Both the position numbers and the translations under genes were made by a program. A stretch of 9,285 nt of DNA from Melioribacter roseus (GTDB taxonomy: Bacteria > Bacteroidota > Ignavibacteria > Ignavibacteriales > Melioribacteraceae). Positions 7,758 to 9,285 of the stretch are shown here, piece after piece (within the stretch, counting starts at the first letter, position 1; every line of letters starts with the position of its first letter). Under the pieces are notes generated by a model. That model saw nothing but the letters and a program-made list of their open reading frames with translations, had not been told where the DNA came from and ran no database searches. The DNA is taken from assembly GCA_020724325.1 (NCBI GenBank), contig DYHC01000039.1:1-9285 (forward strand), in the 5' to 3' direction.

Positions 7758-8261
7758 ATGAATAATTTATTTTCTCATATTGATTATTTTTTTTCCCCTA
7801 TTGGAACTATTTGTTTAAGAGCATCGGAAAAGGGTTTAACAGATGTTTTCTTTATAGATGAAAATGCTGAAGAACAATTTTCTAAAAACCCTATTATAAA
7901 TAAATGCAAGCTGCAATTAAATGAATACTTCGATCGTAAAAGGAAAGTCTTTGATGTTGAACTGAATCTACACGGAACTTCTTTCCAAAAACTTGTCTGG
8001 TATGAAGTAATTTCTGTTCAATTCGGAAATTCTATTTCATATCTATCCCTTGCTGCTAAGCTGGGAAATAAGAACAAGATTAGAGCGGTTGCGAATGCTA
8101 ATGCACAAAACAAAATTGCTCTGCTTGTTCCATGTCATCGTGTTATTGGCAGTAGTGGAGAATTGGTTGGATACTCTGGAAGTATATGGCGTAAAAAATG
8201 GCTGCTGGAACATGAAGAGAAGATTGAGTATAACAGAAAGCAGCTTACTTTTTTCGAATAA
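7758..8261 (+). CDS. ogt: Methylated-DNA--protein-cysteine S-methyltransferase (O6-alkylguanine-DNA alkyltransferase)
   Basis: This 167-aa protein repairs O6-alkylguanine in DNA by moving the alkyl group irreversibly to its own cysteine. The active-site motif PCHRVIG is present, with acceptor C126 (nt 8133-8135). Other family landmarks are GTSFQKLVW at 73-81, SYLSLAAKLG at 94-103 (conserved Tyr95), the arginine finger in KIRAV (R109), the ANANAQN segment, and GYSGSIWRKKWLLEHE at the C-terminal end. The length is normal for a stand-alone Ogt/MGMT, and there is no Ada-type regulatory domain. A small departure is VQFG where most members have IPxG. It follows the hybrid kinase by 18 bp with no clear ribosome site, so it is probably translated from the kinase transcript. 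No terminator is obvious before the tRNA; only a weak 4-bp CATC/GATG hairpin with some T residues lies near 8267-8280. Confidence 0.95.
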   Translation: MNNLFSHIDYFFSPIGTICLRASEKGLTDVFFIDENAEEQFSKNPIINKCKLQLNEYFDRKRKVFDVELNLHGTSFQKLVWYEVISVQFGNSISYLSLAAKLGNKNKIRAVANANAQNKIALLVPCHRVIGSSGELVGYSGSIWRKKWLLEHEEKIEYNRKQLTFFE

Positions 8262-8277
8262 TAACCATCATTGATGT

Positions 8278-8308
8278 TTTGATTTTTATCTCATTTTGTA
8301 TAGATTTG
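8278..8308 (+). promoter_or_regulatory. Bacteroidetes-type promoter for tRNA-Phe
   Basis: TTTG (8278-8281), a 19-bp spacer and TAGATTTG (8301-8308) match the Bacteroidetes consensus TTTG-N19-21-TAnnTTTG exactly. Transcription should start a few bases downstream, about 10 nt before the mature tRNA 5' end at 8326. An E. coli-style reading (TTGATT, 16 bp, TAGATT) overlaps the same bases and is weaker. Confidence 0.6.
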
Positions 8309-8325
8309 TCCCACGAAAAATTAAT

Positions 8326-8398
8326 GGGCAGATAGCTCAGTCGGTAGAGCAAAGGACTGAAAATCCTTGTGTCGGCGGTTCGATTCCGTCTCTGCCCA
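8326..8398 (+). tRNA. tRNA-Phe (anticodon GAA)
   Basis: A complete 73-nt cloverleaf can be folded by hand. The acceptor stem is GGGCAGA (8326-8332) with TCTGCCC (8391-8397), and the D-stem is GCTC/GAGC (8335-8350). The anticodon stem is AAGGA/TCCTT with loop CTGAAAA, placing anticodon GAA at 8359-8361. The variable loop is 5 nt (GTGTC). The T-stem is GGCGG/CCGTC with one G-U pair and loop TTCGATT. The discriminator is A8398. The CCA end is not encoded, since CAAA follows, so it must be added after transcription. All positions fit a normal phenylalanine tRNA. Confidence 0.97.
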
Positions 8399-8416
8399 CA
8401 AACTAAGCAGGAATAC

Positions 8417-8448
8417 AAAGCAAGAATAAAATCTTGCTTTTCTTTTTT
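8417..8448 (+). terminator. Intrinsic terminator downstream of tRNA-Phe
   Basis: A perfect 9-bp stem, AAAGCAAGA (8417-8425) with TCTTGCTTT (8432-8440), encloses a 6-nt loop and runs straight into a T-rich tail (TCTTTTTT, 8441-8448). It sits 18 bp after the mature tRNA 3' end and should end that transcript. Confidence 0.8.
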
Positions 8449-8502
8449 AAAGGAATCCTTCTGTCGGCGGTTCTCCCGCATAACGGGAGACTCTGCCCAC
8501 AA
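8449..8502 (+). repeat. Partial, altered copy of the tRNA-Phe 3' half with an inserted hairpin
   Basis: This stretch repeats the tRNA-Phe sequence from the anticodon stem to just past the 3' end, with two changes. AAAGGA and TCCTT are kept (8449-8454, 8456-8460), but the 7-base anticodon loop is reduced to one A. TCCTTnTGTCGGCGGTTC (8456-8473) then matches 8364-8381 with one mismatch. The T-arm is next replaced by a perfect 7-bp hairpin, TCTCCCG (8472-8478) with CGGGAGA (8484-8490), around the loop CATAA. Finally CTCTGCCCACAA (8491-8502) is identical to 8390-8401. No 5' half (acceptor 5' strand or D-arm) is present, so it cannot be a working tRNA. It lies beyond the tRNA terminator. It may be a scar of integration at the tRNA or a local duplication later hit by a small palindromic element. 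Confidence 0.75.
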
Positions 8503-8678
8503 TAAAGAGACTTTTATTATCTAACTATAACGAACTATGCTACATCTAAAAAGAGTATTATTTTACGCTTAGTGGAATATTTTTTTGAGTAGAATTTAAT
8601 CCGCAAGAGTAATAATCAAAAACTTTTTTATACTATTGCATGTTAAATAAAAACATTTCTTAATTAATAGGGGTTAAT
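8503..8678. other. Non-coding leader region before the S9 peptidase gene
   Basis: About 176 bp of AT-rich DNA with no convincing ORF. It should contain the peptidase promoter. A TACTATTG (8631-8638) is one base from TAnnTTTG but has no TTTG at the right distance, so I do not call a promoter. AGGGG (8669-8673) is the ribosome site. Confidence 0.4.
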
Positions 8679-9285
8679 ATGAAAAAACTAACCTTAGGAT
8701 TGTTTATGATTCTTTTTTCTTCAGTAATATTTGCACAGCTTCCTCCAATAATTGATCGTGAAATTTTCTTTGGCGATCCAGAATTAGCCGGTGCCCAAAG
8801 TTCGCCAAGTGGAAAGTATATCACATTTCTTAAACCCTATAACGGTGTTAGAAATATATGGGTTAAAGAAAGAAACCAGAAGTTTGAAGAAGCTCGTCCT
8901 TTAACAGCAGATACAAAACGACCCATTGGTAATTACTTCTGGTCAAATGATAGTAAATATGTTCTTTTCGTCCAAGACCAGGGTGGAAACGAAAACTATA
9001 GGATTTATGCCGTAGACCCTACAGAAAAAGGAGACCCGGTTCCCCATGCAAGAGACCTAACACCGCTGGATAATGTACGGGCGATGATTATTGATTTACC
9101 AAAAGTACGACCTGATGAAATGATTATTGGAATTAACGACAGAAATCCTCAGCTTCATGATGTTTACAAGTTAAAGATTTCTACAGGTGAAAGGACTCTT
9201 ATCCGTAATAACGATGATAATATAGCCGGATGGATGACCGACCTTAACGGAGATTTAAGAATAGGAATACGCCAAACCGAAGACG
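8679..9285 (+). CDS. Secreted S9 family (prolyl oligopeptidase-type) peptidase, N-terminal part, 3'-truncated
   Basis: The frame is open from ATG 8679 to the window end: 202 codons and no stop. AGGGG precedes the start by 5 bases. MKKLTLGLFMILFSSVIFAQ is a Sec signal peptide with likely cleavage after IFA, so the protein is exported. The mature start LPPIIDREIFFGDPELAG is characteristic of exported S9 alpha/beta-hydrolase peptidases of Bacteroidota. Beta-propeller blades follow, for example SPSGKYITFLKPYNGVRNIWVK and FWSNDSKYVLFVQD, the WSxDSKYxLF type of WD40-like repeat. Full-length members have roughly 600-700 residues, so the hydrolase domain with its Ser-Asp-His triad lies beyond the window and cannot be checked. 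The family cleaves peptides, often after Pro or as dipeptidyl-peptidases. The gene is a separate unit from the tRNA and is probably involved in peptide nutrition. Confidence 0.88.
   Translation, partial: MKKLTLGLFMILFSSVIFAQLPPIIDREIFFGDPELAGAQSSPSGKYITFLKPYNGVRNIWVKERNQKFEEARPLTADTKRPIGNYFWSNDSKYVLFVQDQGGNENYRIYAVDPTEKGDPVPHARDLTPLDNVRAMIIDLPKVRPDEMIIGINDRNPQLHDVYKLKISTGERTLIRNNDDNIAGWMTDLNGDLRIGIRQTED

Noticed and set aside
8050..8274. Plus-strand ORF of 74 codons overlapping ogt
   Set aside because: It is a frame-shifted shadow of ogt, whose own frame carries the full PCHRV active site.
8472..8490. Hairpin TCTCCCG-CATAA-CGGGAGA as a transcription terminator
   Set aside because: It is followed by CTCTGCCC, not a T-run. 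The real terminator with its T-tail lies upstream at 8417-8448.
8245..8502. An 85-codon minus-strand ORF containing RNRTADTRIFSPLLYRLSY
   Set aside because: It is the antisense of tRNA-Phe and its partial copy. This peptide is a well-known spurious annotation from tRNA genes.
8449..8502. A second functional tRNA gene
   Set aside because: It has no acceptor 5' strand, no D-arm, no anticodon loop and a disrupted T-arm.
8629..8634. TATACT as a -10 box for the S9 peptidase gene
   Set aside because: No matching -35 or TTTG element lies at a suitable distance, and such hexamers are common in this AT-rich DNA.

Overview
The window is AT-rich chromosomal DNA, probably from the Bacteroidota/Ignavibacteria side of the FCB group. 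Three things point there: a promoter upstream of the tRNA that fits the Bacteroidetes consensus (TTTG, 19 bp, TAnnTTTG), an S9 peptidase whose N-terminus opens with the LPPIIDREIFFGDPE type of sequence seen in that group, and a lipoprotein built of FN3 repeats. The organism call is inference, not a database result. All six protein genes and the tRNA lie on the + strand.

Region 1 (1-3181) is the end of a surface-polysaccharide operon. It holds the 3' part of a processive family-2 glycosyltransferase, a 165-aa single-pass membrane protein with a charged tail, and a 633-aa membrane-anchored protein. The last one joins a glutamine-amidotransferase-like (Rossmann) domain to a NodB-like polysaccharide deacetylase fold that has lost most of its catalytic residues. 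Its GTG start overlaps the end of the small gene, so the two are probably translationally coupled. The natural reading is an envelope or exopolysaccharide synthase with two accessory subunits.

Region 2 (3182-8261) follows a 193-bp non-coding gap. It holds a lipoprotein with one Ig-like and three FN3 domains, a 1040-aa cytoplasmic hybrid histidine kinase, and an O6-alkylguanine-DNA alkyltransferase (ogt). The gaps of 15 and 18 bp suggest one transcript. The kinase has about five PAS domains. It keeps the phospho-accepting His and a complete receiver domain, but its ATP-binding domain has lost the N, G1 and G2 box residues, so it is probably a pseudokinase or phosphorelay protein.

Region 3 (8262-8678) carries tRNA-Phe(GAA) with a recognisable promoter and a strong intrinsic terminator. 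Just after the terminator lies a second, incomplete copy of the 3' half of the same tRNA. Its T-arm is interrupted by a perfect 7-bp hairpin and its anticodon loop is deleted. This is the most unusual non-coding structure in the window.

Region 4 (8679-9285) is the start of a secreted S9 (prolyl oligopeptidase family) peptidase that runs off the window. I saw no CRISPR array, insertion sequence or complete mobile element.
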